From NCBI GenBank assembly GCA_017379075.1, contig JAFNXL010000010.1, positions 62,001-126,000 on the forward strand: a stretch of DNA of 64,000 nucleotides. The letters are read 5' to 3'. Below the pieces are notes generated by a model that made no database searches, was not told the origin of the DNA, and worked only from the letters and a program-made list of their open reading frames with translations. Of the stretch, positions 25,742 to 34,499 are shown piece by piece. Positions within the stretch are counted from its first letter, which is position 1; each line of letters begins with the position of its first letter. Made by a program: the position numbers and the translations under genes. This DNA comes from Bacteroidaceae bacterium (lineage in GTDB: Bacteria; Bacteroidota; Bacteroidia; Bacteroidales; Bacteroidaceae).

Positions 25742-26842
25742 ATGACTTTATACCCCAAACAGATAATGGACGCCCTTGCCACGGTACGCTATCCCGGCAC
25801 GGGCAAGAACGTGGTGGAGATGAATATGGTGGAGGACGACCTGCGCATTGCCGGTCTCCACGTCAGCTTCAGCCTTATTTTTGACAAACCCACCGACCCC
25901 TTCCTCAAGTCTATGGTCAAAGCCTGCGAGGCGGCAATCCATGCCTATGTGAGCAAAGACGTGGAAGTGGAGATCAAGACAAAAAGCCTGCAGGCACCGC
26001 GTCCCGACCTGCCCGACCTCTTGCCGGGGGTAAGGAACATCATTGCCGTGAGCAGCGGTAAGGGCGGTGTGGGCAAAAGCACTGTGGCCGCAAACCTGGC
26101 CGTAGCACTGGCACGATTGGGACACAGAGTGGGACTGCTGGACTGTGACATCTTCGGACCAAGCGTGCCCAAGATGTTCCAGCTGACCGATGCCCGTCCC
26201 TACAGCGAGCACATCAACGGCCGCGACCTCATTGTCCCCATAGAGAAATATGGCGTGAAGGTGCTCAGCATCGGATTCTTTGTAGACCCCGACCAAGCCA
26301 CGCTTTGGCGAGGCGGAATGGCATGCAACGCGCTGAAACAGCTGATTGGCGACGCCAACTGGGGCGACCTCGACTATTTCATCCTGGACACCCCTCCCGG
26401 AACCAGCGACATCCACCTCACCTTGGTGCAGACCATTCCCATTACCGGAGCCGTCATTGTCAGCACACCCCAGCAAGTGGCGCTTGCCGACGCGCGCAAG
26501 GGCATCAACATGTACCAGAACGAGAAGGTGGACGTGCCCATACTGGGACTGGTGGAGAACATGGCATGGTTCACCCCCGCTGAACATCCCGACGAGAAGT
26601 ATTTCCTCTTCGGCCGCGAGGGCGTGAAGCAGCTTGCCGAGGAGATGGACGTACCCCTGTTGGGACAGATTCCTGTGGTGCAGAGCATCTGCCAGAACGG
26701 CGACGACGGCACCCCCGAAGCGCTCAACCCCACCAACCCCACCGGACAGGCGTTCCTCCAGCTTGCCGCACGCGTGGTCACACAGACCGACAAGCGCAAT
26801 CTGGAAAAGGCACCCACCACCATTGTGGGCATACATAAATAA
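25742..26842 (+). CDS. mrp: Mrp/ApbC (NBP35) family iron-sulfur carrier ATPase, lacking CXXC
   Basis: 366 residues. The N-terminal ~80 residues are a MIP18/DUF59 domain; the P-loop GKGGVGKST lies at 106-114, with the deviant Walker A Lys of this family. Mrp proteins carry and insert Fe-S clusters. The C-terminal CXXC pair that binds the bridging cluster in ApbC is absent: after VENMAWFTPAEHPDEKY there is no Cys pair. I recall this from other Bacteroidetes homologues, so it is probably a lineage trait, not a damaged gene. Confidence 0.9.
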   Translation: MTLYPKQIMDALATVRYPGTGKNVVEMNMVEDDLRIAGLHVSFSLIFDKPTDPFLKSMVKACEAAIHAYVSKDVEVEIKTKSLQAPRPDLPDLLPGVRNIIAVSSGKGGVGKSTVAANLAVALARLGHRVGLLDCDIFGPSVPKMFQLTDARPYSEHINGRDLIVPIEKYGVKVLSIGFFVDPDQATLWRGGMACNALKQLIGDANWGDLDYFILDTPPGTSDIHLTLVQTIPITGAVIVSTPQQVALADARKGINMYQNEKVDVPILGLVENMAWFTPAEHPDEKYFLFGREGVKQLAEEMDVPLLGQIPVVQSICQNGDDGTPEALNPTNPTGQAFLQLAARVVTQTDKRNLEKAPTTIVGIHK

Positions 26843-26868
26843 TATAATAAGGAAACACCCAAGCACAG

Positions 26869-28104
26869 ATGAACCGCTACGAAACTCCCGTGCTGCTGCT
26901 CACCGGATACCTGGGCAGCGGAAAGACCACCCTTCTGAACCGCATTCTGAGCAACCAGGACGGAATCCGCTTTGCCGTAATCGTGAACGACATCGGGGAG
27001 GTGAACATTGACGCAAGCCTCATTCAGAAAGGCGGGATTGTGGACCAGCAGGACGACAGCCTGATTGCGCTCCAGAACGGCTGCATCTGCTGCACGCTGA
27101 AGATGGACCTGGTGGAACAGCTGCACGACATCATCTCCATGCAGCGCTTCGACTATATCGTCATTGAGGCCAGCGGCATCTGCGAGCCGGGTCCCATCGC
27201 CCAGACCATCTGCTCCATCCCCAGCATGGAGCCGAAGTACACCGAAGACGGTATCCCGCGCATAGACTGCATCGCAACCGTTGTGGACGCCCTGCGCATG
27301 CAGAGCGAGTTCGACTGCGGCGAAGGCCTCGTGCGCCCCGGACTGAACGAAAACGACATAGAGAACCTGGTTATCCAACAAATAGAATTCTGCAACATCG
27401 TGCTGCTGAACAAGGCCGACCTGGTATCACCCTCCGAACTGGAAAGGGTAAGCCAGATCATACGCGCCCTGCAGCCCCACGCAGAAATCATCCCCTGCAA
27501 CTTCGGCGACGTGCCCCTGGAGAAAATCATCCACACCGGAATGTTCGATTTCGAGCGCGTGGCCACCTCGGCTGCCTGGATCAGCAAGATAGAGAACTAC
27601 CACGGAGAGGAAGATGAGGATGAAGATGGCAATGAACATGAACATCATCACCACCACCATCACCATCACGACGGCCACCACTGCCACGACGAGCATTGCC
27701 ACTGCCACCACCATCACCACGGCGATGGCGAGGCGCTGGAATATGGCATAGGCACCTTTGTCTATTACCGCCGCCGCCCCATGGACCTCTCCCGCTTCGA
27801 CCACTTTGTGGCACGCAACTGGCCCCGCAGCATCATTCGCGCCAAGGGCATCTGCTATTTCCGCGGCGAGAAGGACACCTGCTATGTCTTTGAGCAGGCC
27901 GGAAAGCAGATTCAGATGCACAATGCCGGACAATGGTACGCCACCATGCCCGAGGAAGAGCTGCAGATGATGCTGGAGCGCGATGCCGGACTGCGCCGCG
28001 ACTGGGATCCCGAATACGGCGACCGCATGCAGAAAATCGTGTTCATCGGACAGAACATGGACCAGGAAGAAATCATCCGCCAGCTGGACGAATGCCTGGT
28101 CTGA
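26869..28104 (+). CDS. CobW/COG0523 G3E GTPase with His-rich metal-binding loop
   Basis: 411 residues. Walker A GYLGSGKTT at 13-21 and the CxCC-type metal motif GCICC (Cys 72-75) place it in the CobW/ZNG1/YeiR metallochaperone family. Residues about 253-287 are a His/Cys/Asp-rich loop with more than twenty His, typical of Zn or Ni storage/delivery forms. The C-terminal CobW_C domain follows. It likely delivers zinc (or another divalent metal) to client proteins. The reading frame encoded by the His repeat also produces misleading antisense frames. Confidence 0.92.
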   Translation: MNRYETPVLLLTGYLGSGKTTLLNRILSNQDGIRFAVIVNDIGEVNIDASLIQKGGIVDQQDDSLIALQNGCICCTLKMDLVEQLHDIISMQRFDYIVIEASGICEPGPIAQTICSIPSMEPKYTEDGIPRIDCIATVVDALRMQSEFDCGEGLVRPGLNENDIENLVIQQIEFCNIVLLNKADLVSPSELERVSQIIRALQPHAEIIPCNFGDVPLEKIIHTGMFDFERVATSAAWISKIENYHGEEDEDEDGNEHEHHHHHHHHHDGHHCHDEHCHCHHHHHGDGEALEYGIGTFVYYRRRPMDLSRFDHFVARNWPRSIIRAKGICYFRGEKDTCYVFEQAGKQIQMHNAGQWYATMPEEELQMMLERDAGLRRDWDPEYGDRMQKIVFIGQNMDQEEIIRQLDECLV

Positions 28105-28235
28105 CCTCCCTGTGAGATGCGAACTTTAAATCCGACGGCACGCAGATGACACAGATGCGACAGTTTTCCGCAGATTTTCTTTTTTCACTCATCACTCACT
28201 GCTCACTACTCAAAGCTCATCGCTCACCGCCCATC

Positions 28236-28850
28236 ATGACAGAATTTCGCCTGGTAAAAGCAGCACCTGAAGACGCCCCGCAAGTGGCCCTCATCATGGC
28301 CGAAGCGCTGGGCGACGACATCATGGAACGATGCCTTGCCAACGGAAACGAGATTCCGACCGCAGACCGCAGGCGCATGGAACTGCTACGACAAGTGGCG
28401 CTGCACGATGACACCCTCTACTCCTACCGCCACTGCACCCTTGTGCAGACCGCCGACGGACAAACCGCAGGCGGACTGATTGCCTATCCCGGCGACGACT
28501 ATCTGCACCGGCGCAGGGTAACCTTCTCCATGGTGAGCGAACTGATCCGCTTCGACGTGGACAAGATGGACCCCGAAACCCAACCCCACGAATTCTACCT
28601 GGACAGCATGGCTGTGTGGCCCCAGTTCCGCCGACAAGGCATCGCCCGCATGCTCATGCAGCACGGCATAGAGGTGGGGCTTGGCATGCACCGCACCGTC
28701 ACACTGGCCTGCGCACCAGACAACGACGGCGCGCACCGGCTCTACACCTCGCTCGGTTTCCGAGACAACGGCGCCCTCTTCATCTTTGGCGAGGACTACA
28801 TCCGCATGGAACTCTCCCCCTCCCCTTCCCAGATGACAACCCGAATATAA
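28236..28850 (+). CDS. GNAT-family N-acetyltransferase
   Basis: 204 residues from the Met at 28236 (MTEFRLVKAAPEDAPQVALI), a typical GNAT start; the frame is open 90 bases further upstream through a low-complexity CTCA-rich stretch that is unlikely to be coding. The acetyl-CoA binding segment FRRQGIARMLMQHGIEVG and the ALFIFGEDYIRM end are visible. Substrate unknown. It is 131 bases after the GTPase and 13 bases before the GH92 gene. Confidence 0.85.
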   Translation: MTEFRLVKAAPEDAPQVALIMAEALGDDIMERCLANGNEIPTADRRRMELLRQVALHDDTLYSYRHCTLVQTADGQTAGGLIAYPGDDYLHRRRVTFSMVSELIRFDVDKMDPETQPHEFYLDSMAVWPQFRRQGIARMLMQHGIEVGLGMHRTVTLACAPDNDGAHRLYTSLGFRDNGALFIFGEDYIRMELSPSPSQMTTRI

Positions 28851-28863
28851 TATATAATCGTAC

Positions 28864-31146
28864 ATGAATATGAAAAACATTTTTCTGCTGTTGGTCACAT
28901 TATGCCTGACCGCCTGCAAGACAGAGAAAAAACCTGCAGATTATGTAAACCCCATTATCGGAGCGACCACCTTTGACGAGTTCAAAGGCTCGTACCACGG
29001 CCTGGGAAAAACGTTTCCGGGCGTGTGCACTCCGTTTGGCCTGGTCCAGTTGAGTCCGGACACCAAAACCGGCGGAGACAACGGTTCGGGCTACTCATGG
29101 CATCATAAAACCATCGAAGGATTCAGCTTCACACACATGAGCGGAGTGGGCTGGTATGGCGACTTGGGCAACTTCCTGGTGATGCCGACAACCGGCACGC
29201 TGAAGACCTTCAAGGGCACGGAAGAAGAGCCCGAAAGCGGTTACCGCTCGCGATACTCACACGAACGGGAACAGGCCTCCGCACACAAATACACGGTGAT
29301 GCTTGACGACTACCAGATTCAGGCGGAACTGGCCGCCGCCCCCCGTTCGGGAATCATCCGTTTCACCTATCCGAAATCGGACACGTCGCGCATCCAGATT
29401 GACCTGGCACGCCGCATCGGAGGCAGCTCCACAGAGCAATACGTGGAGGTGGTGGACAACCACACCATCAAAGGCTGGATGAAATGTACGCCCAACACCG
29501 GCGGCTGGGGCGACGGACAAGGGAAAGCCGACTACACGGTCTATTTCCACTGCTGCTTTGACAAGCCGCTGAAGAACTTCGGCGTATGGAGCGCGGACAT
29601 CCCCGACGAGGCCGACAGAAAGAACGCCTCCAACGACAACCCCGCCTACTTCGAATACATCAAGAACGCCAAGGTGCTCCCCATGCAGAAGAGCGCGCAG
29701 GGAAAGCACCTGGGCTTCTACACCGAGTTCCCCACCGAAGAGGGCGAGCAGGTGCTGCTCAAGTGCGGCATTTCCTTTGTAAGCATGGAAGGAGCCGCCA
29801 AGAACCTCCAGAGCGACATTGCCGGCTGGGACTTCGACGCGGTGAGCCGGCGGGCCTATGACCGCTGGAACCAGGCCCTCTCGAGCATCCATGTAGAGGG
29901 AACAGAGCGAGACAAGACGCTGTTCTACACCTCTTTGTATCATACGATGATTGACCCGCGCTGCTTCTCCGATGCCGACGGAGCCTATCAAGGCGCAGAC
30001 GGAAAGACCCACCTGGCCAAGGATTTTGTCTATCGCACCATCTTCAGCGGATGGGACGTGTTCCGCAGCCAGTTTCCCCTGCAGACCATCATCAACCCGC
30101 GCATGGTCAATGACGAAATAAACTCGCTGGTACAAATGGCCGAGCTGAGCAAGCGGGAATACTTTCCCCGCTGGGAATTCCTCAATTCCTATTCCGGATG
30201 CATGCTGGGCAACCCCGCCGTCTCCGTCATTGCCGACGCCTATCAGAAAGGCATACGCAACTACGATGTGAAGAAGGCCGTGCGATATGCCCAGAACACC
30301 GTCAACAAATTCTCCAACAACGAGGACGGATTCACCCCGGGATCGTTGTCAATGACATTGGAATACGCCTATACCGACTGGTGCATGAGCACGCTGCTCC
30401 ACGCCACGGGCGATGAGGAGGGGGCGGATGCCTTCGAGCGGAAATCAAAGTCGTACCGCAGTGTGTGGTGCGACAGCGTGCGCTGGTTCCGCACACGGAT
30501 GGCAGACGGCACATGGATGCCCTGGCAAGGCCGCAACGTACACAACCAGGGATGCGTGGAGAGCAACAACTACCAGCAAGGCTGGTTTGTGCCCCACGAC
30601 ATGGAAGGCCTCATCGGCCTGATGGGCGAGGCGTATTTCGAAAAGGAACTGACCGCATTCTTCGAGGGGGCCGACTCAAGCTTCATGTGGGGCGACTTCT
30701 ACAACCACCCCAATGAGCCAGACCACCATGTGCCCTTCATGCTCAACTACACATCCAAACCCTGGCTGACCCAGTATTGGACCCGCCGCATCTGCGACAA
30801 AGCCTATAACGAAACCGTCAACGGCTTGTGCGGAAACGAGGACGTGGGCCAGATGTCGGCATGGTACATCCTCGCATCCATGGGCTTCCACCCCATCTGT
30901 CCCGGAAACAACCGCTATGAAATCACAAGCCCCGTGTTTGACAAGGTGACCATCTGCCTGGACAAGGAATACTACCCCGGAAAAACCTTCACCATCATCG
31001 CCAGGAACAATTCGCCGGAAAACGTCTACATCCAATCCCTGTCACTCAACGGCAAGTCCCTGGACCGCCTTTGGATAACCCATGAAGAGATTACGAATGG
31101 CGGCGTGCTGGAATTTGTCATGGGAAAAGAGCCTGGCTTGCGTTAG
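28864..31146 (+). CDS. GH92 family alpha-mannosidase, lipoprotein
   Basis: 760 residues with a lipoprotein signal: MNMKNIFLLLVTLCLTAC with the lipid Cys at 18. Family 92 hallmarks: FPGVCTPFGLVQLSPDT, GYSWHHKTIEGFSFTHMSG, an (alpha/alpha)6 C-terminal domain with GNPAVSVIADAY, and GNEDVGQMSAWYILASMGFHPI. GH92 enzymes are Ca-dependent exo-alpha-mannosidases (mostly alpha-1,2) acting on host or yeast N-glycans. It would sit on the outer membrane or periplasmic face. No SusC/SusD pair is nearby. Its 3' end overlaps the convergent DUF6261 remnant by 4 bases. Confidence 0.95.
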   Translation: MNMKNIFLLLVTLCLTACKTEKKPADYVNPIIGATTFDEFKGSYHGLGKTFPGVCTPFGLVQLSPDTKTGGDNGSGYSWHHKTIEGFSFTHMSGVGWYGDLGNFLVMPTTGTLKTFKGTEEEPESGYRSRYSHEREQASAHKYTVMLDDYQIQAELAAAPRSGIIRFTYPKSDTSRIQIDLARRIGGSSTEQYVEVVDNHTIKGWMKCTPNTGGWGDGQGKADYTVYFHCCFDKPLKNFGVWSADIPDEADRKNASNDNPAYFEYIKNAKVLPMQKSAQGKHLGFYTEFPTEEGEQVLLKCGISFVSMEGAAKNLQSDIAGWDFDAVSRRAYDRWNQALSSIHVEGTERDKTLFYTSLYHTMIDPRCFSDADGAYQGADGKTHLAKDFVYRTIFSGWDVFRSQFPLQTIINPRMVNDEINSLVQMAELSKREYFPRWEFLNSYSGCMLGNPAVSVIADAYQKGIRNYDVKKAVRYAQNTVNKFSNNEDGFTPGSLSMTLEYAYTDWCMSTLLHATGDEEGADAFERKSKSYRSVWCDSVRWFRTRMADGTWMPWQGRNVHNQGCVESNNYQQGWFVPHDMEGLIGLMGEAYFEKELTAFFEGADSSFMWGDFYNHPNEPDHHVPFMLNYTSKPWLTQYWTRRICDKAYNETVNGLCGNEDVGQMSAWYILASMGFHPICPGNNRYEITSPVFDKVTICLDKEYYPGKTFTIIARNNSPENVYIQSLSLNGKSLDRLWITHEEITNGGVLEFVMGKEPGLR

Positions 31147-31508
31147 GGTTCCACGCCGGAGGCCGTTTCCGTCTCCGCACCTTGTCCGTCGCCCGCGTCT
31201 GGCAGATGCTCCTCATCATCGGACGACGAGGCCGCACTACGGGTAAGGAACTCTTTCTTGTATTGCGAAATGAGGGTGTTCATGTAAGCGATGAAGTCGG
31301 CATATCCCCCATCGCCCTCCACAACGGCAAAGGCATTCACCATCTCCACAAAGGAGCGGTAGGCCGCATCGGTCTGCTGGCGAGCGTTGAAAAGCGCCCG
31401 GGCCTGCTTGTTCATCCGCTCCTCGGTGCGCAGTACGCGCGTGGCTATGTAATTCTCGTTTTCCTCCTTCATGGACTGCACCACCCGTTCCGGACGCAGA
31501 GCTGCCAC
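31143..31508 (-). pseudogene. DUF6261 C-terminal remnant (5' truncated)
   Basis: Open frame of 121 residues beginning at a GTG, in frame with upstream codons back to a stop near 31560. The segments DAAYRSFVEMVNAFAVVEG and DFIAYMNTLISQYKKE match the C-terminal third of the DUF6261 family (usually about 230-250 residues, Bacteroidetes only). No ATG and no N-terminal half are present, so this is most likely a truncated gene. The upstream end coincides with 22-bp repeats of TAAATTCAGGATGA. Confidence 0.65.
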
Positions 31509-31523
31509 CTCGCTTGCGGTGAA

Positions 31524-31568
31524 ATCCTGAACTAAATTCAGGATGACATAATGCTAAATTCAGGATGA
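31524..31568. repeat. 22-bp direct repeat with inverted arms (CTAAATTCAGGATGA)
   Basis: CTAAATTCAGGATGA occurs at 31532-31546 and 31554-31568, 22 bases apart. The first copy is also the right arm of an inverted repeat ATCCTGAA-CTAAA-TTCAGGAT (31524-31544). It overlaps the broken end of the DUF6261 remnant. Confidence 0.65.
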
Positions 31569-31641
31569 TATTGCGTTGTGTTGGCCGTTAGTTATTAGTC
31601 CTCTGTGCGACGGAGGAAAGGGCGTGGGGTCTAAAAAGTTT

Positions 31642-31671
31642 GGCGGCACGCCCTGGAAGGGGCGCACCGCC
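31642..31671 (-). terminator. Hairpin after ilvE
   Basis: GGCGG...CGCCC pairs with GGGCG...CCGCC in a GC-rich interrupted stem; on the minus strand it is followed by AAACTTTTTAG. It lies 30 bases beyond the ilvE stop. Confidence 0.55.
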
Positions 31672-31700
31672 GATGTATATAATATAGTAGGTAAGTTTTC

Positions 31701-32723
31701 TTATTCGATTACGATGCGGGTCCAGCCGTGAACGTCGGGCTCCACACCATACTGGATGTTGCGCAGCTTGTTGTAGAGCTTGGTGCAGACGGGACCGGGC
31801 TGTCCGTCCTTGCTGATGACGTAGCTGGTCTTGGTGTCCAGGTCGTCAATCTTGGCAATGGGGCTGATGACGGCTGCCGTTCCGCAGGCGCCGGCTTCCT
31901 CGAACGTGGAGAGTTCCTCTTCCAGAATGGGGCGGCGCTCCACCTTCATGCCCATGTCCATGGCGAGCTGCATGAGGCTCTTGTTGGTGATGCTGGGCAG
32001 GATGCTGGTGCTCTTGGGGGTGACGTAGGTGTTGTCCTTGATGCCGAAGAAGTTGGCGGCTCCGCACTCGTCGATGTACTTCTTCTCCTTGGCGTCCAGG
32101 TAGAACTCGCAGCTGTAACCCAAGTCGTGCGCCATCTTGTTGGCACGCAGGCTGGCGGCATAGTTTCCGCCCACCTTGTACACGCCGGTGCCGAGGGGTG
32201 CGCTGCGGTCATACTCGCGGATGATGACGTAGGGGTTGGCGGCGAAGCCTCCCTTGAAGTAGGGACCTACGGGGGTTACGAAGATGAGGAAGATGTACTC
32301 CTCTGAGGGGTGTACGCCCACCTGTGCCGATGTGCCGAGCAGCAGGGGACGGATGTAGAGGGATGCTCCGCTCTCGTATGGGGGAATGAAGCGTTCGTTC
32401 AGGCGGATCACCTTCTCCACCATGCTGATGAAGAGTTCGGTGGGCACCTCGGGCATGAGGATGCCGCGGCAGGTGCTCTGCAGGCGGGCGGCGTTCTCGT
32501 CCACGCGGAACACACGCACCTTGCCGTCGGGGCAACGGTATGCCTTTAGGCCTTCGAAGGCTTCCTGTCCGTAGTGGAGACAGGTGGCTGCCATGTGCAT
32601 GGGAATGGTTTCTTCGCTGCAGGTTTCAATCTCGCCCCATGCTCCGTTACGGAAGTAACAGCGCACGTTGTAATCGGTCTTGTGGTATCCAAAACCGATG
32701 TTGGACCAATCTAATTCGCTCAT
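31701..32723 (-). CDS. ilvE: Branched-chain amino acid aminotransferase
   Basis: 340 residues, class IV PLP fold. The PLP Lys lies in VYKVGGNYAASL, and AANFFGI is the conserved cofactor region of BCAT. It catalyses the last step of Leu, Ile and Val synthesis with glutamate. It is single-gene, with its own -7 box and terminator. Confidence 0.95.
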   Translation of the reverse strand: MSELDWSNIGFGYHKTDYNVRCYFRNGAWGEIETCSEETIPMHMAATCLHYGQEAFEGLKAYRCPDGKVRVFRVDENAARLQSTCRGILMPEVPTELFISMVEKVIRLNERFIPPYESGASLYIRPLLLGTSAQVGVHPSEEYIFLIFVTPVGPYFKGGFAANPYVIIREYDRSAPLGTGVYKVGGNYAASLRANKMAHDLGYSCEFYLDAKEKKYIDECGAANFFGIKDNTYVTPKSTSILPSITNKSLMQLAMDMGMKVERRPILEEELSTFEEAGACGTAAVISPIAKIDDLDTKTSYVISKDGQPGPVCTKLYNKLRNIQYGVEPDVHGWTRIVIE

Positions 32724-32787
32724 ATATTCAATCTTTTTTATTTCCTATTTATACTGCCGGGGCTTTGCGCCCGGTTCATAGCGGGTG

Positions 32788-32795
32788 CAAAATTA
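32788..32795 (-). promoter_or_regulatory. -7 box (TAATTTTG) of ilvE
   Basis: Minus-strand TAATTTTG about 65 bases upstream of the ilvE ATG at 32723. Confidence 0.5.
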
Positions 32796-32849
32796 CATCA
32801 TTTCGTTCAGTAGAACAACGATTATCCCGTTTTTTTGGCGGAAAAGTGT

Positions 32850-33047
32850 TTATTTGTCCTCGTCGGGCAAAATTTCCTTTATATCCTTCTCCACCTGCAC
32901 CAGTTTGTTGCGGCAGAACTGGAGCAGCGTCTGCGCTTCCTTCACCCTGTCAATGAGGTGGTCCACGCCCAGCGTGCCCTGTTCAATCTCCTGCACAAGT
33001 TGTTCCAGGCGCTGCATGGCCTGTTCGTATGTCATTTTCTTCTGCAT
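32850..33047 (-). CDS. xseB: Exodeoxyribonuclease VII small subunit
   Basis: 65 residues, the typical XseB length, a two-helix coiled coil: MTYEQAMQRLEQLVQEIEQG and a Lys/Glu-rich C-terminus. It partners XseA to degrade single-stranded DNA. Begins 6 bases after the xseA stop. Confidence 0.92.
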   Translation of the reverse strand: MQKKMTYEQAMQRLEQLVQEIEQGTLGVDHLIDRVKEAQTLLQFCRNKLVQVEKDIKEILPDEDK

Positions 33048-33053
33048 AATCTT

Positions 33054-34373
33054 CTACTCTGAGGTTTTTGTGTTCTTTTCCTGGCACTCGCTCACTATCT
33101 CACCCTGTGCCAGACGGGTGTGTATCTTGTCTCCGGGCTGGATTTGTGCGGCATCGGTAACCACCTTGCCGCGGACGGTGGTGATGGAATAGCCCTGACG
33201 GAGGATGCGGATGGGGTCGTTCTGCGCCACCTTCTGCGCCAGCAGGTCCAGGCTGTGCCGGCGGCGTTCGAGCATGAGCGGAACGGCGGCTTGGAGGCGC
33301 TGCGAAAGGCGGTCGGCATCGTGTGCGGCATTCACCAGGGCACTGCTTGCGCCGGTGGAAAGAGCGCGGCTCATCAGTTGCAGGCGGTGGTTGCAGCCGA
33401 AGGTGTATTTCAGCACGGCAAGGGGCATGCGCGCCGATACGTTGCGGAGCTTGTCCTGACGGTTGCGAAGGGCAAGCGTGGCGGCATCGTGGATGCGGGC
33501 AGAGAAGCGGTCGAGCGCGGTGAGTTGCGCGGTCTGGTTGCCGATGATGAAGTCAGCGGCCGCCGTCGGGGTCTTCACAAACTTGTGCGCCACATAGTCG
33601 AGCACCGTCTCGTCCCTCTCGTGTCCGATGCCCACAATGACGGGAAGGGGGAACTGCGCCACGGCGGCGGCAAGGTGATAGGTGTCGAAGCAGGCGAGGT
33701 CGGCCACGGCTCCCCCACCGCGGATGATGACCACCACGTCCCACTCTTCGGTCTCATCGGCAATCTGCTGAAGGGCCGAAAGGATGCTTTCCTCTACATG
33801 CTGTCCCTGCATGACGGCGGGGAAAAGCTGCACGGAAAAGCGGAAATGATAAGGATTGTGCTGCAGATGATGGCAAAAGTCGCCATAACCGGCAGCGGTG
33901 GACGCGCTGACAACGGCAATACGCTGCGTCAGCGGCGGAAGGGGAAGGCTCTGGTTGTCATGCAGGATGCCGTCCTCGTCGAGCCGTCTCAGGATTTCGC
34001 GTCGTTGCTGCGCCAGGCTTCCCAGGGTGTAGGACGCGTCAATGTCCGTGATGTTGAGCGAATAGCCGTAGGCCTCGTGGAAGGTGAGCTGCACCTGGAG
34101 CAACACCCGCAGCCCGGCCCGCAGTTCCTGTCCGCTCTCCTGCATGAAGCGCAGACGCAGAATGTTATACTGCCGCGCCCAACAATGGATTCTCGCCCGT
34201 GCCAGCACGTTGCGGCCGTCTGCGTCCTTTTCTATGATTTCGCCATAGAAATGGCCGTTTCCGGCCTGGCGTGCCTCGCTCAGTTCCCCCACGACCCACA
34301 GCGTGTCGGGGAAGGTCTGTTCCACGGCATCGCGCACCAGGGCATTGAGTTGGTAAAGGGAAAGGGGTTGCAT
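33054..34373 (-). CDS. xseA: Exodeoxyribonuclease VII large subunit
   Basis: 439 residues from the Met at 34373 (MQPLSLYQLNALVRDAV, the canonical OB-fold start); a frame open to 34412 would include sequence of the upstream terminator. Features of XseA: the N-terminal OB domain with WVVGELSEARQAGNGHFYGE, catalytic domain with RGGGAVADLACFD and VGIGHERDETVLDYVA, and the C-terminal coiled coil. Cotranscribed with xseB. Confidence 0.95.
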   Translation of the reverse strand: MQPLSLYQLNALVRDAVEQTFPDTLWVVGELSEARQAGNGHFYGEIIEKDADGRNVLARARIHCWARQYNILRLRFMQESGQELRAGLRVLLQVQLTFHEAYGYSLNITDIDASYTLGSLAQQRREILRRLDEDGILHDNQSLPLPPLTQRIAVVSASTAAGYGDFCHHLQHNPYHFRFSVQLFPAVMQGQHVEESILSALQQIADETEEWDVVVIIRGGGAVADLACFDTYHLAAAVAQFPLPVIVGIGHERDETVLDYVAHKFVKTPTAAADFIIGNQTAQLTALDRFSARIHDAATLALRNRQDKLRNVSARMPLAVLKYTFGCNHRLQLMSRALSTGASSALVNAAHDADRLSQRLQAAVPLMLERRRHSLDLLAQKVAQNDPIRILRQGYSITTVRGKVVTDAAQIQPGDKIHTRLAQGEIVSECQEKNTKTSE

Positions 34374-34382
34374 AGACAGATA

Positions 34383-34443
34383 TAAAAAAAGTGAAACTGC
34401 AGACAAGGCCAATGCTCACGCACAAACACAAGACTGCAGTTTC
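34383..34443 (-). terminator. Terminator of methylmalonyl-CoA decarboxylase operon
   Basis: Perfect 10-bp arms GAAACTGCAG (34393-34402) and CTGCAGTTTC (34434-34443), extended to 12, enclose a 31-base loop. On the minus strand the stem is followed by ACTTTTTTTATA. It separates the decarboxylase operon from xseA. Confidence 0.7.
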
Positions 34444-34499
34444 GATTTTCAACTTAAAATGCTATTTACATGAAAAAAAATAGTTTTCTTCTACAAAAA

